64,000 nt of DNA, from the NCBI GenBank assembly GCA_024698345.1, contig JAILRH010000203.1, positions 1 through 64,000 of the forward strand, read 5' to 3'. Source of the stretch: Lachnospiraceae bacterium. Lineage in GTDB: Bacteria > Bacillota > Clostridia > Lachnospirales > Lachnospiraceae. The notes below the pieces were generated by a model. It was not told where the DNA came from. It did not search any database and was given only the letters and a program-made list of their open reading frames with translations. Both the position numbers and the translations under genes were made by a program. Every line of letters starts with the position of its first letter. Position 1 is the stretch's first letter. Of this stretch, positions 26,531 through 35,933 are shown one piece after another.

Positions 26531-27517
26531 TTAATCTATTGCAGTTTCTGTTTCCACTACTTCTGTCTCAATCTCTGCTACTGTCTCAGTTTCAATCTCT
26601 GCTGCTGTCTCAATTTCTGCTACTGTCTCAGTTTCAATCCCTGCTTCTGTCTCAATCTCTGCTACTGTCTCAGTTTCAATCTCTGCTGCTGTCTCAGTCT
26701 CTGTTTCATCACCGGTATCAGTTACAGTATCAGTTACAGTTTCTGTTTCATTCTCTGCCTCGTTTTTTGTTTCTGTACTATTTTCAATTGGAATATTGCT
26801 GAAATCCCAGGCATCAGGATTGAAGTACATCATATAATAATCCAGATCCAAGGTCGTCTCATTAGCATTGTCTGCGCCTACAGTTTCCTCAACCGAATTA
26901 GACTCACTCTCAGTTTCTTTGTCTGTAATTACCTCTCCTACAGTTTCTTCAACTGTTATCATTATATTACTTCCATCTATCACTGCACTGACTTTATTGT
27001 CCCGGCTCGTTTCCTCTGAATTACTTTTCTGAAGAGTATCTATTTCTTTTTCTATGTCCTGCATTCCTTTGCTAACTTCTTCATCAGACAAAGCATCAAA
27101 ATTATCGGATAATTCAGTTATCTTCTCGGATATCTCATCCAGTTTTTTAACCGTCTTTGCTTCATATTCATCAGCCCTGATTTTGGTTTTTTCTGAACTG
27201 CTTTTCTTTTTTGTTTCCTTTACCTTATCTTTTATTACGCTTTTTACTCTGTCTACTGACTTACCGATTTCATCAAGAGTCTCTCTTTTTTCTTCGCGAG
27301 GTGTTTTTTTATTTACGTTAATCGTATTAGCCAACTCCAGATTATTTGCCAGCGAATCCACATCTATTGGTGGTTCTTCGCTCTTTGTATCCTCCCTCGT
27401 CTGGTTTTCGACCTTATTTTCTTCTTTAAATACGTCGGGTACATGAACTGCCATCACTACCATTACGGCAAACATTGATATTGCCACTACAGAATTACAA
27501 ATTCTTTTTTCAAACAT
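26531..27517 (-). CDS. Extracytoplasmic acidic protein with ETE repeats, unknown function
   Basis: A 328-residue protein I cannot assign. Residues about 8-27 form one hydrophobic span (signal peptide or anchor), then a Glu/Lys-rich, probably helical region (about 50-170, KLDEISEKITELSDNFDALSDEE), and a C-terminal region from about 260 made almost wholly of Glu, Thr, Ala, Ile and Val in repeats such as ETETVAEIET. The repeats are echoed at DNA level by TCAATCTCTGCT/TACTGTCTCAG. No sortase motif or Cys lipobox is seen. It could be a wall-spanning spacer. The ATG has GAGGG 11 bases upstream. Confidence 0.65.
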   Translation of the reverse strand: MFEKRICNSVVAISMFAVMVVMAVHVPDVFKEENKVENQTREDTKSEEPPIDVDSLANNLELANTINVNKKTPREEKRETLDEIGKSVDRVKSVIKDKVKETKKKSSSEKTKIRADEYEAKTVKKLDEISEKITELSDNFDALSDEEVSKGMQDIEKEIDTLQKSNSEETSRDNKVSAVIDGSNIMITVEETVGEVITDKETESESNSVEETVGADNANETTLDLDYYMMYFNPDAWDFSNIPIENSTETKNEAENETETVTDTVTDTGDETETETAAEIETETVAEIETEAGIETETVAEIETAAEIETETVAEIETEVVETETAID

Positions 27518-27557
27518 ATTAGGTTATTCCCTCTTTTCTCACTTTTCCCTTTGTAAA

Positions 27558-27655
27558 TTTTCATACTATTGCCGTTTCCCGATTTATTTCATACTATTGC
27601 CGTTTCCCGGTTATTTCATACTATTGCCGTTTCCCGATTTATTTCATACTATCAT
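27558..27655. repeat. Tandem repeat, 28 bp x 3.5
   Basis: TTTCATACTATTGCCGTTTC starts anew at about 27560, 27588, 27615 and 27643 (spacing 28, 27, 28). It lies directly upstream of the start of the 26531-27517 gene. The GTATGAAA core on the minus strand is shared with the 39-bp array at 20179. Confidence 0.85.
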
Positions 27656-27761
27656 ATTTCATTTTTATTTTTTCTCAGCGATATTAATTATAAAATTGAT
27701 TCTTTTTTTGCGCAAGTATTGATTTATAACATTAGCTGTTACTTATATCCTTATTAATAAA

Positions 27762-27808
27762 AGAAGCTATGCATTAGTCATCTTGCAACTAGTACATAGC
27801 CTCTTTAT
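27762..27808 (-). terminator. Terminator of the sodium:solute symporter gene
   Basis: AAAGAAGCTATG pairs with CATAGCCTCTTT across an interior that also contains CTAGT/ACTAA pairing. On the minus strand it is followed by a T-rich stretch, 80-130 bases past the stop at 27890. Confidence 0.6.
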
Positions 27809-27889
27809 TTCTGAGAACATTTCTCAGCTTCTAACATATTTTTCAATTATTGTATATTGCTTCCCTAAGGACTCAAACTACATTTTTAT

Positions 27890-29497
27890 TTAATCAAGTG
27901 CTTCCTTAATAGGAACTGATACCTTTTCTTCAAATGCTTCAAACATAGCATCAATCTTCTTAGGATCATTCTGAGTCTTAGAGAATATGCTGACTACAGG
28001 AACGATTGCAAGTCCACCTACCATGGCCACAACGCCTGAGTTGATTGATGATGAGAAGATGTAACTAAGGACAGGACCCCATGAGCTTACATCCACACCA
28101 TTCAATGTAATAACCATCTGAATGATTGCAATTGCACAACCCCATGCGAAACATACTGAACATGCTAGTTTTGTTGCTCTCTTCCAGTACAATCCATAAA
28201 GGAAAGGTGCAAGGAATGCTCCTGCAAGTGCTCCCCAGGATACACCCATCATCTGCGCAATGAAAGTAACCTGTGGATTTGCATCTTTAAAAATAGCTAT
28301 TATTGCAGATATAGCAATAAAGAATACGATAAATACTCTCATTGTTGTAACCTGACTCTTTTCAGACATTTCTTTCTTCATTGCAGGTTTGATAACGTCA
28401 AGTGTAAATGTTGAACTTGATGTTAATACAAGTGATGAAAGAGTTGACATTGAAGCTGAAAGAACAAGTACGATAACTACTGCAATGATTATAGATGGAA
28501 GTGTTGATAACATTGCAGGTACGATTGTATCAAATAATGGTACCTGAACTTCATTTCCATCAACTGTCTTTGTTGCATATTTAATCTTGTCTGCATACAA
28601 TCTTCCGAAACCGCCAAGGAAGTAACATCCTCCTGCAACGATTACCGCAAATGCTGTTGAGATAACCGTTCCCTTATGAATATCTTTCTCGCTCTTGATT
28701 GCATAGAACTTACCAACCATCTGTGGAAGTCCCCATGTACCAAGTGATGTAAGAATTACTACGAATAATAATGCAAGTGGATCAGGTCCTAAGAAAGAAG
28801 AAAATGCTCCGCTCTCCCATCCTTCCGTCGGAATCTCAGAGAGTTTCTTTGTTGCCTCAACTAATCCTCCGTTGTTATTGATAACTGCAAAGATAACCGC
28901 GCAGATACCAAATAACATGATGATTCCCTGAATGAAATCATTGATAGCTGTTGCCATATATCCACCAAAAATAACATACATACCTGTGAGAAATGCCATT
29001 ACAAGAATAACAACCCAATATGGTAAATCGAATACAAGACCAAACAAACTTGAAAGTCCGTTGTAAAGTGATGCTGTATATGGAATAAGGAAAATAAATA
29101 CGATTACTGAAGCTATAACTTTAAGCTTGTCTGATGCAAATCTCTTTCCAAAGAAATCCGGCATAGTCTTAGCATCAAGTTTCTGTGTCATAATTCTTGT
29201 TCTTCTTCCAAGGATATTCCAGGCAAGAAGTGAACCAATAAATGCATTTCCAAGTCCTGCCCATGTTGAAGCAAGACCAAACTTCCATCCGAACTGTCCT
29301 GCATAACCTACAAAAATAACTGCTGAAAAGTAAGATGTACCGAAAGCAAATGCTGTAAGCCAAGGTCCTACAGAACGTCCTCCAAGTACAAATCCATTAA
29401 CATCTGTTGCATGACTTCTTGTGTAGAATCCAACGCCAATCATAACTGCGAAGAATACTATCAAGAGTATTGAACAAAGCCAAATCTGTGGTGTCAT
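27890..29497 (-). CDS. Sodium:solute symporter (SSS family, PutP-like)
   Basis: A 535-residue membrane protein with about 13 spans. The family start (VGFYTRSHATDVNGFVLGGRSVGPWLTAFAFGTSYFSA) and the conserved segment SASMSTLSSLVLTSSSTF, near the sodium site, are visible. It imports an organic solute such as an amino acid with Na+, which fits a cell that has a Na+-pumping-type pyrophosphatase. The substrate cannot be told. GGAGG precedes the ATG and a stem-loop sits 27 bases upstream. Confidence 0.88.
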   Translation of the reverse strand: MTPQIWLCSILLIVFFAVMIGVGFYTRSHATDVNGFVLGGRSVGPWLTAFAFGTSYFSAVIFVGYAGQFGWKFGLASTWAGLGNAFIGSLLAWNILGRRTRIMTQKLDAKTMPDFFGKRFASDKLKVIASVIVFIFLIPYTASLYNGLSSLFGLVFDLPYWVVILVMAFLTGMYVIFGGYMATAINDFIQGIIMLFGICAVIFAVINNNGGLVEATKKLSEIPTEGWESGAFSSFLGPDPLALLFVVILTSLGTWGLPQMVGKFYAIKSEKDIHKGTVISTAFAVIVAGGCYFLGGFGRLYADKIKYATKTVDGNEVQVPLFDTIVPAMLSTLPSIIIAVVIVLVLSASMSTLSSLVLTSSSTFTLDVIKPAMKKEMSEKSQVTTMRVFIVFFIAISAIIAIFKDANPQVTFIAQMMGVSWGALAGAFLAPFLYGLYWKRATKLACSVCFAWGCAIAIIQMVITLNGVDVSSWGPVLSYIFSSSINSGVVAMVGGLAIVPVVSIFSKTQNDPKKIDAMFEAFEEKVSVPIKEALD

Positions 29498-29523
29498 AAT
29501 TAAAAATCCTCCGTATACTTTAT

Positions 29524-29577
29524 ATCGCTTTAGTGCGTTGCGTTTTAAACCGTTACGCTTTAAAGCACTAAAGCGAT
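29524..29577 (-). promoter_or_regulatory. Stem-loop in the leader of the symporter gene
   Basis: ATCGCTTTAGTGC (29524-29536) pairs perfectly with GCACTAAAGCGAT (29565-29577). It ends about 27 bases before the start codon and could be a cis-regulatory structure or the terminator of rpiB read on the minus strand; there is no T run after it. Confidence 0.4.
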
Positions 29578-29762
29578 TATATATAATGATTCATCCACTG
29601 TCAAGTTATTTTTCATACTTCTTGTAAGTTATTTTTCATACTTATTGTAAGAAAAAACTTGATGAAGCAAGCTTTATGAATTATCCTCGTTGCTAAACAA
29701 CAAAGGCGCCATGTCTGCGATTTTCACCACTAACATAACGCCCTGATATATTTCATAAAAGT

Positions 29763-30227
29763 CTACTTACTATAATCCGCCTCGATTTTCTTGATAAGTT
29801 CAACTCTTCCTGCGTGTCTTCCACCTTCAAACTCTGTTCCAAAGAATTCATCAAGTATCATCTTTGCCATCTCATCGCCCACAACTCTTGCTCCGAATGC
29901 AATAATATTTGCGTTGTTGTGCATCTTTGTCATACGTGCTGAATATGGTTCGCTGCAAACTGCTGCAATTACTCCCGGAACCTTGTTTGCTGAAATTGAA
30001 ATGCCAATTCCCGTTCCGCACATAAGAACTCCGTAATCAACATCACCTTTAACTACTGCCTCGCCGACTTCTCGACCCTTGTCCGGATAATCACATTTGA
30101 TGATTTCACCATTTTCATCATAATTTGTACCATAATCCACACATTCATAGCCCTTTTCTTTCATGTAGGCTATCATACTGTTTTTCAAATCAATTGCTGC
30201 ATGATCGCATCCAAATCCTATCTTCAT
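29763..30227 (-). CDS. rpiB: Ribose-5-phosphate isomerase B family protein
   Basis: A 154-residue RpiB/LacAB-family sugar-phosphate isomerase. It interconverts ribose-5-phosphate and ribulose-5-phosphate in the cytoplasm. Conserved segments include IGFGCDHAA, the catalytic Cys region (GVLMCGTGIGISISANK) and HNNANIIAFGARVVG. AGGAGG precedes the ATG. It follows degV by 27 bases in the same direction, suggesting cotranscription. Confidence 0.92.
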   Translation of the reverse strand: MKIGFGCDHAAIDLKNSMIAYMKEKGYECVDYGTNYDENGEIIKCDYPDKGREVGEAVVKGDVDYGVLMCGTGIGISISANKVPGVIAAVCSEPYSARMTKMHNNANIIAFGARVVGDEMAKMILDEFFGTEFEGGRHAGRVELIKKIEADYSK

Positions 30228-30254
30228 ATTCTCCTCCTATGAAACAAAAATAAT

Positions 30255-31115
30255 TTAATCCTCAAGCACCTGAATTCCGGCACCTACCAGTCCAAATCCA
30301 AGGTACACTGCCAATGCACCTCCAAGATCTGCTCTGACTAGCATATTATAATCAGGGAAGTGTTCATTTACCATACCCTCAAGCTCAGCTCGAAGTTCGG
30401 GAACTCCTCCACCACAAATAACTATATTATACTTCTTTCCTTCTACTTTATATTCATCAACTAATTTGATAAGAGTAGCCAGTGTCTGTTTCATACCACG
30501 CACCTTTGCTGCTGCGTATATTTCACCATCATTGTCATCAAATGATAAAATTGGTTTGATGTTGAGCACACTTCCAAGAAAAGCCGTTGCCTTTCCGATT
30601 CTTCCACCCTTCTGTAACAGATCCAAATCCTGTATGCAAAAGAATACCTTTGTTCCATCTATAAGCTGTTCAACTTTCTTTTTTAATGTATCAAAGTCCA
30701 TACCCTGTGCTGCATACTCTGCTGCCTGAATAGCTATAATTCCAATACCTATACTTGCCTGAAGAGAATCATAAACTTCAACTTCTAATTCTTCTTCGTC
30801 ATCTGCAAGCATCTTCATAAATCCATATGTTCCTGATAATCCACTAGAAAGCATAATCATGATTGCCTTGTTATAACCCTGCTCTTTGATTTTATCAAAT
30901 ATATCAAGAACGTCTTCCCCTTGAGGCGAGCTGGTCTTTGGCACTTCTGTCTTTATCTTCTCATACACTTCCTCAACTGTAATATCTACTCCATCCTTGT
31001 ACTGTCCGTCCTCGCATGTAATAAGCATTGGAAGCATAAAAATATTGTACTTCTCAATCAGTTCCTTTGGAACGTCAGAACATGAATCTGTAATAATTGC
31101 TATCTTATCTGCCAT
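30255..31115 (-). CDS. DegV family fatty-acid-binding protein
   Basis: A 286-residue DegV/FakB-type protein, with IAIITDSCSDVPKELIEKYNI at the start, TSSPQGEDVLDIFDKIKEQG, and the SGLSGTYGF loop that binds the fatty acid carboxylate. FakB proteins present fatty acids to FakA kinase; several copies per genome are usual. AAGGAGG precedes the ATG. Confidence 0.9.
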   Translation of the reverse strand: MADKIAIITDSCSDVPKELIEKYNIFMLPMLITCEDGQYKDGVDITVEEVYEKIKTEVPKTSSPQGEDVLDIFDKIKEQGYNKAIMIMLSSGLSGTYGFMKMLADDEEELEVEVYDSLQASIGIGIIAIQAAEYAAQGMDFDTLKKKVEQLIDGTKVFFCIQDLDLLQKGGRIGKATAFLGSVLNIKPILSFDDNDGEIYAAAKVRGMKQTLATLIKLVDEYKVEGKKYNIVICGGGVPELRAELEGMVNEHFPDYNMLVRADLGGALAVYLGFGLVGAGIQVLED

Positions 31116-31225
31116 AGTTCCTCCTTATTAGTATTTACTAACAGATTTTCATTCCTATAAATAGCCGAAACCGCTACGCTTGTTTCAAGCAAGCTTGATG
31201 AATTTTCATTGTCGCTAAACAACAA

Positions 31226-31252
31226 CGGGGCACCATCCTCGATGGTACCCCG
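31226..31252 (-). terminator. Hairpin after the tRNA pair
   Basis: CGGGGCACCATC (31226-31237) pairs with GATGGTACCCCG (31241-31252), one mismatch, loop CTC. On the minus strand TTGTTGTTT follows. It would end the Tyr-Leu tRNA transcript. Confidence 0.65.
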
Positions 31253-31257
31253 TGATA

Positions 31258-31341
31258 TGCCGGCGACCGGAATCGAACCGGTACGATGTTGCCACCACAG
31301 GATTTTAAGTCCTGCGCGTCTGCCAGTTCCGCCACGCCGGC
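31258..31341 (-). tRNA. tRNA-Leu (anticodon TAA)
   Basis: An 84-base tRNA with acceptor GCCGGCG paired to CGCCGGC, a variable arm typical of type II tRNAs, T-loop GGTTCGATTCC and anticodon loop ACTTAAAAT giving TAA. The CCA end is not encoded. Confidence 0.95.
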
Positions 31342-31346
31342 AAAAA

Positions 31347-31428
31347 TGGGTGGAGAAGGATTCGAACCTTCGAAGGCGGTGCCAACAGATTTACAGTCTG
31401 CCCCCTTTGGCCACTCGGGAATCCACCC
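31347..31428 (-). tRNA. tRNA-Tyr (anticodon GTA)
   Basis: An 82-base tRNA with acceptor GGGTGGA/TCCACCC, long variable arm, T-loop GGTTCGAATCC and anticodon loop ACTGTAAAT giving GTA. It lies five bases upstream of tRNA-Leu. Confidence 0.95.
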
Positions 31429-31518
31429 AGTTAATTTGTCAACCATGTATATTTATATCATATCTAAAAATAAACTTCAACATTTTTCTTAAAAGAAACC
31501 ACCGTTGCAAAACAAAAA

Positions 31519-31551
31519 GTGGCCGCAGGTATTTCAAATACTAACGGCCAC
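31519..31551 (-). terminator. Terminator of the giant surface protein gene
   Basis: GTGGCCG (31519-31525) pairs with CGGCCAC (31545-31551), with a further GTATT/AATAC pairing inside; TTTTTG follows on the minus strand. Confidence 0.75.
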
Positions 31552-31628
31552 CATAACTATTGCATATTATTCAATTTAATGCTATACGACATAACAATCA
31601 ACTAATATCGTTGTTACATGCCACGTTA

Positions 31629-34600
31629 TTACCTTACATCTCTAAATTTGTTGTGAGCGATAAGATAATATGTAGGCTGCATATGCGGATGCTCTATTCC
31701 TCCAAACCAGAGAATCTTTCCGCTTGATAAAATAAATGATCCTTTTGCTGTTGCATATTTACCTTTTACACCTGTCAATACGTTTGCCAAAACCTCTTCA
31801 TTTCCTGCAAGGTTTGCAAGTACCTGCATCAGATATGCCGGACAGATGTTCTTCTCTGCATGCCATGCATAATAATATGTCTGCCATCCAAAGATTTTTA
31901 CACCTTTTTCCCAGGAACCAACTGTATATATACTACAGAATTTGCTGAGTCGTCCCTTGTTAAAGATATTTTTCAATGCAAGCATGTCTAATTCTGCAAG
32001 TCCCGGTACAACATGTTTAGCATAACTAAGTGTTCCGTCACTTGATTTGTCAAATACGTATAATTCATTTCTATTGTTTGCTATTCCTGCAAATGCATTA
32101 ACGGTTCTATTAACACCTGTATCATTTCTGTAGTCATAACCTGTAAGCCACTCAAATGTTCCCTTAATATTTCCGCTTAAAATGCCCTCATACCAGTATG
32201 TTTCATACTTGTCAGCAACACTTATGCTCTTTGTTATTCCGTATCTCTTAAATCCCCATGCTGAAAGTGGTAACTTTGGAATAAGATCATCTGAGTTAAC
32301 AACATTAAATACCGTATTACATGTTCTTGAAAGTGTTGTTGTGAGTGGAGATGCAAATGTATATGTAAATGATCTATATCCTTTTTGCTCTCTCTCAAAG
32401 TACTCTCCAATAATATTTGCTATTCCTGCACCTCTTGAATGTCCTGTAATCAGAATACTCTTATTATCAACTGAATTAATATTATATTTGTTAAGATATG
32501 CTTTTACATATGTAAGAATTCTGTTTGCAGCAACATCAAATCCCTTATGATGCTCTTTTGTCTTCCAATCAGGATGGCTATATCCTAATTTATTATAATA
32601 ATCATTTGTATTTGCACCAACGTCAAAATTACTTGACCATTCTCTTATACCATCCTCTGTTTTAGGCTTTGGCCCTGTTCCTCTTATTGTGAGAACTACA
32701 ATTTCTCTTTCTTCACCGTTGTAAGAATACTTTCTGTGGCCGATGACAGCTTCTGACATATCATCAGTATCAACGCTGTATCCCTTTTCGTAAAGATTGA
32801 TATTTTCAACGTCACTGTAACCCAACTTTTTCAATAAAGTTGTGTTTGTGTCATCTCCACCTGAAATTCCTGATTTGAAATCAATATACAAATGCTCATA
32901 AATATCTGAAGCAAGAATTGATGAGAAAATAGACAAATCATCATCATACTTTGTATTGTTTCCAAATAATTTTCTGTAATCTAAATCAAATTCAACATTA
33001 CATGCCTTATTATTTTTATCCATATCCCTATAATTCATTACGCCTGTGAATGTTCTTGATTTAGGAGCATCGTCTTTGTCATCATTAATACCGTCAAAAT
33101 CTGTATCTTCCATCAACGGATTAGAAACATAATTGTATACGTATATTTCTGTCAATCCATCATATTCAGTTTTTGGAACATTTTTTGCTTTAAGTAAAAC
33201 CTTAATAAATGCTCCCAAATTAACTTTTTCTAATGTTCCAAGCTCGTACTTATCTGAAAGTGAATCCTTATCTGAACTGAATCCGTCATCAGAAAGCGGT
33301 TTTTTTAGTTTGATGTACTGATAATCACTGAGAAGTGCCCAATAACCGTCATTTACAACGCCACCGATGTTTCTTGCAAGTTTGAGAAGTTCGTCACTGA
33401 AATTTGTATCAATATTTGCATAGATACCATCTGTTTCTTCATATAAATCTTCATAATCAGACTGATATTTACTTCTTGTAACAACAGATGTGTTGATTTC
33501 CTTTTCTTTCAAAATTTCAATCATCTCATCCATTGTTGAAATTCCAAAATTGTTATCAATCTTGTATCCTGCATCTGTAATTAAAATTGCAAACTTATCT
33601 GCATTCTTTCTAAAATCAAGTTCACTCATAGTTGCCAATGCATCAACTGCTGTTTCAGGTGTGTCACCACCACCTGTTACTTTCAAAGCCTTGATTTTGT
33701 TCTTAAATTCATTTACGTCAGTGTACCAGTTTGAATTACCGTTTTTTACTGTTTTAGTATATTCGTTAGGACATGTAATATCCTTATAATCTACAAGAGC
33801 AAAATTTACTTTTACATTTAACTGTGAAAGTTCGTCAACAAATGCAGATACATTTTTTACAACGTTATTGATTGCTCCGCCCATAGAACCAGTAGAGTCA
33901 ATTACAAATACAATATCTGCCTGTCCTGCTGCTGTGCTATTTACTGCTGTTTCATCTGATGCAGAACTATTTGCTACTGTTTCATCTGCTTTTGTTTCAG
34001 ATACTTTTGTTTCAGATACTGTTGTTTCAGATACTGTTGTTTCTGTTGCTGTTGTCTCAGCTGCTGTTGTTTCTGTTGCTGTTGTTTCTGTTGTCTCTGT
34101 TGCTGCTGTTTCTTCCGAAGTTCCAAGCAGTTCTCTGCTTAATGGTGTTATGTCTGTTATTGCTGACACCTTTGTGCTTCCATCCGGAATAGTAATTCCC
34201 AAGCTGTCAAGGAACACTTCAACATCTAATACGAAAAATACTCCCGCACCTACTGAAGCACTGATTTTATTTCCATCACTCTCTGTCTCATAAGGCACAA
34301 ACTCACCATCTTTGTACTCACATACCATAAGGTATTCAACTCTGTCACTTACCTTACTGCAGTCAAATGAAAGTACAAGATCTGCTCCTTCATAATCTGT
34401 TGCAATTTCAACCTGCTTGCCGATAACTGCTCTGTTATCATCTAACTCGTAAACGTCTTCAGCCTCAACAGAAACATGCTTGTCGATAAGTCCTGCAACT
34501 TTTGCCTCAATGGATGGTATCACATCATTTTCCTCAAAAAGCTCCTCTGCAAAATTGTCTTCACTTAATTTCTGCTCAAATGTTCTCTCTGAGTCAGGTG

Positions 34601-35933
34601 TTGTTCCATCTGTTTTTTCCTTTGTAGGATCCAGTCCCAATGTTAATTCTTCATTATCTGAAAGACCGTCACCATCTGTATCACTATTAATTGGATTTGT
34701 GTTGTATTTATTTACTTCTTCACCATCTGTTATTCCGTCGCCGTCTGTATCTGCCTTTGATGGTTCCGTTTCAAGTCTGAGTTCTTCAATATTTGAAAGA
34801 GAATCTTCGTCTGCATCCTCGTCTGCATCACTAATACCATCCTCATCAGTATCAGCTAAAACAGGATCAGTCTCAAGAAGATATAATTCCTCATAATCTG
34901 TAAGTCCGTCTCCGTCTGTATCTTCTTTTGTCACATCTGTGCCAAACATCTCTTCAAGATAATCTTCAACTCCGTCTCCGTCTGTATCCTTTTCAACGTA
35001 ATCAGGAATTCCGTCTCCATCTGTATCTTCTTCCATCTCATCAGGGATTCCGTTTCCGTCTGTATCTTCTGCGTCATCGCCGAAAAGACCGCTTGCGGCT
35101 TTTTGCTTGTATGTGCACTGGGATAAAATAAATTTCTCCGGAACGTCTTCCTTGCTGCCACCTTTTCCTGAAAATCCGAATGTTACAGATTTGCCCGGCT
35201 TAATGTCAGCATTAAAGCCACTGTTTCTGACAACATATCTGTCATCATCACTAGGAACTAAAGCTGCACTCCAGATATTTGTGATTGTTCTGTCATATGA
35301 AAAAATCATACTCCAGTCTTCAATTGTTGAATCAGAATTATTTGTGATTGTAATAGTTCCGTTAAATCCGCTTCCCCAGTCTGCATCTATTTTATAGTCA
35401 ACTGAAAAATCTTTAGAATCGATATAATCTATATCACTTACAAGATTAAAATATGCCGGGAATTTTTCGAAATCTTTATTTGCCGTGAATCCAAATTCAA
35501 CCTGGCCGCCTATTGCAATCTCACGATTCCAACCCATGTTCTTATAAACATTTGTATCCTCACTGCTTTTTACAATCTGAGCATTCCAAATGTTTTCAAT
35601 ACTGTCATAACCAAGAGCCTCGAGATACCAGTTGTGAATAACCTCGTCACCTGTATTCACAATCTTAATATAAGCTGTGTATCCACCATCCCACTTGTCT
35701 GAAACAGTATAAGTTACCGAGAAACCTTCGCCTTCATACTCTATCTGATTTGTCTCCATTTTTTCGAAATCCACACCCGGTCCATCAACCATTGTTTCTG
35801 ATTCAACAGGATTAAATTCCGTATCCCCCGACAAATTGTCAAATAATAAATCTGCGTTAACAGTTCCTACCGGCTGAACAGCCAGTGCTGCAGTCATCAT
35901 CAGTGCTGCAACTTTTTTGAAATTGATTTTCAC
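31629..35933 (-). CDS. Giant secreted protein: two CBM2-like, TSP3 calcium repeats, VWA and lipase-3 domains
   Basis: A 1434-residue exported protein. Order: signal peptide (about 1-27); two CBM2-like cellulose/chitin-binding domains (about 45-150 and 155-265, IENIWNAQIV and ITNIWSAALV); a run of thrombospondin type 3-like calcium repeats (DTDGDGIPD, DTDGDGLTD; about 290-455); a beta-rich region; a Glu/Thr linker (about 600-650); a VWA domain with an intact MIDAS start (DSTGS near residue 679, then TGGGDTPE); another DxDxDG-type motif (FDGINDDKDDAP); and an alpha/beta-hydrolase of lipase class 3 type with nucleophile elbow GHSRG near residue 1164 and a later Asp in NSDDLIPK. It likely binds polysaccharide and cleaves a lipid or ester outside the cell. 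The GTG start follows AGGAGG by six bases. It points away from the sortase locus and has no sortase motif. Confidence 0.85.
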   Translation of the reverse strand: MKINFKKVAALMMTAALAVQPVGTVNADLLFDNLSGDTEFNPVESETMVDGPGVDFEKMETNQIEYEGEGFSVTYTVSDKWDGGYTAYIKIVNTGDEVIHNWYLEALGYDSIENIWNAQIVKSSEDTNVYKNMGWNREIAIGGQVEFGFTANKDFEKFPAYFNLVSDIDYIDSKDFSVDYKIDADWGSGFNGTITITNNSDSTIEDWSMIFSYDRTITNIWSAALVPSDDDRYVVRNSGFNADIKPGKSVTFGFSGKGGSKEDVPEKFILSQCTYKQKAASGLFGDDAEDTDGNGIPDEMEEDTDGDGIPDYVEKDTDGDGVEDYLEEMFGTDVTKEDTDGDGLTDYEELYLLETDPVLADTDEDGISDADEDADEDSLSNIEELRLETEPSKADTDGDGITDGEEVNKYNTNPINSDTDGDGLSDNEELTLGLDPTKEKTDGTTPDSERTFEQKLSEDNFAEELFEENDVIPSIEAKVAGLIDKHVSVEAEDVYELDDNRAVIGKQVEIATDYEGADLVLSFDCSKVSDRVEYLMVCEYKDGEFVPYETESDGNKISASVGAGVFFVLDVEVFLDSLGITIPDGSTKVSAITDITPLSRELLGTSEETAATETTETTATETTAAETTATETTVSETTVSETKVSETKADETVANSSASDETAVNSTAAGQADIVFVIDSTGSMGGAINNVVKNVSAFVDELSQLNVKVNFALVDYKDITCPNEYTKTVKNGNSNWYTDVNEFKNKIKALKVTGGGDTPETAVDALATMSELDFRKNADKFAILITDAGYKIDNNFGISTMDEMIEILKEKEINTSVVTRSKYQSDYEDLYEETDGIYANIDTNFSDELLKLARNIGGVVNDGYWALLSDYQYIKLKKPLSDDGFSSDKDSLSDKYELGTLEKVNLGAFIKVLLKAKNVPKTEYDGLTEIYVYNYVSNPLMEDTDFDGINDDKDDAPKSRTFTGVMNYRDMDKNNKACNVEFDLDYRKLFGNNTKYDDDLSIFSSILASDIYEHLYIDFKSGISGGDDTNTTLLKKLGYSDVENINLYEKGYSVDTDDMSEAVIGHRKYSYNGEEREIVVLTIRGTGPKPKTEDGIREWSSNFDVGANTNDYYNKLGYSHPDWKTKEHHKGFDVAANRILTYVKAYLNKYNINSVDNKSILITGHSRGAGIANIIGEYFEREQKGYRSFTYTFASPLTTTLSRTCNTVFNVVNSDDLIPKLPLSAWGFKRYGITKSISVADKYETYWYEGILSGNIKGTFEWLTGYDYRNDTGVNRTVNAFAGIANNRNELYVFDKSSDGTLSYAKHVVPGLAELDMLALKNIFNKGRLSKFCSIYTVGSWEKGVKIFGWQTYYYAWHAEKNICPAYLMQVLANLAGNEEVLANVLTGVKGKYATAKGSFILSSGKILWFGGIEHPHMQPTYYLIAHNKFRDVR

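Larger units (their letters stand above)
27518..27889. other. Gene-free region with repeat and terminator
   Basis: Holds the 28-bp tandem repeat (27558-27655) and the symporter terminator (27762-27808). Nothing else is recognised. Confidence 0.55.

Noticed and set aside
29524..29577. T-box or metabolite riboswitch before the symporter gene
   Set aside because: The stem-loop is clear, but no T-box sequence or known aptamer core is present; kept only as an unassigned stem-loop.
31174..31446. 90-codon frame over the tRNA genes
   Set aside because: It lies almost wholly in tRNA-Leu and tRNA-Tyr and has tRNA-derived codons only.
33868..34293. 141-codon plus-strand frame rich in Ser and Val
   Set aside because: Antisense of the Glu/Thr linker in the giant surface protein gene.
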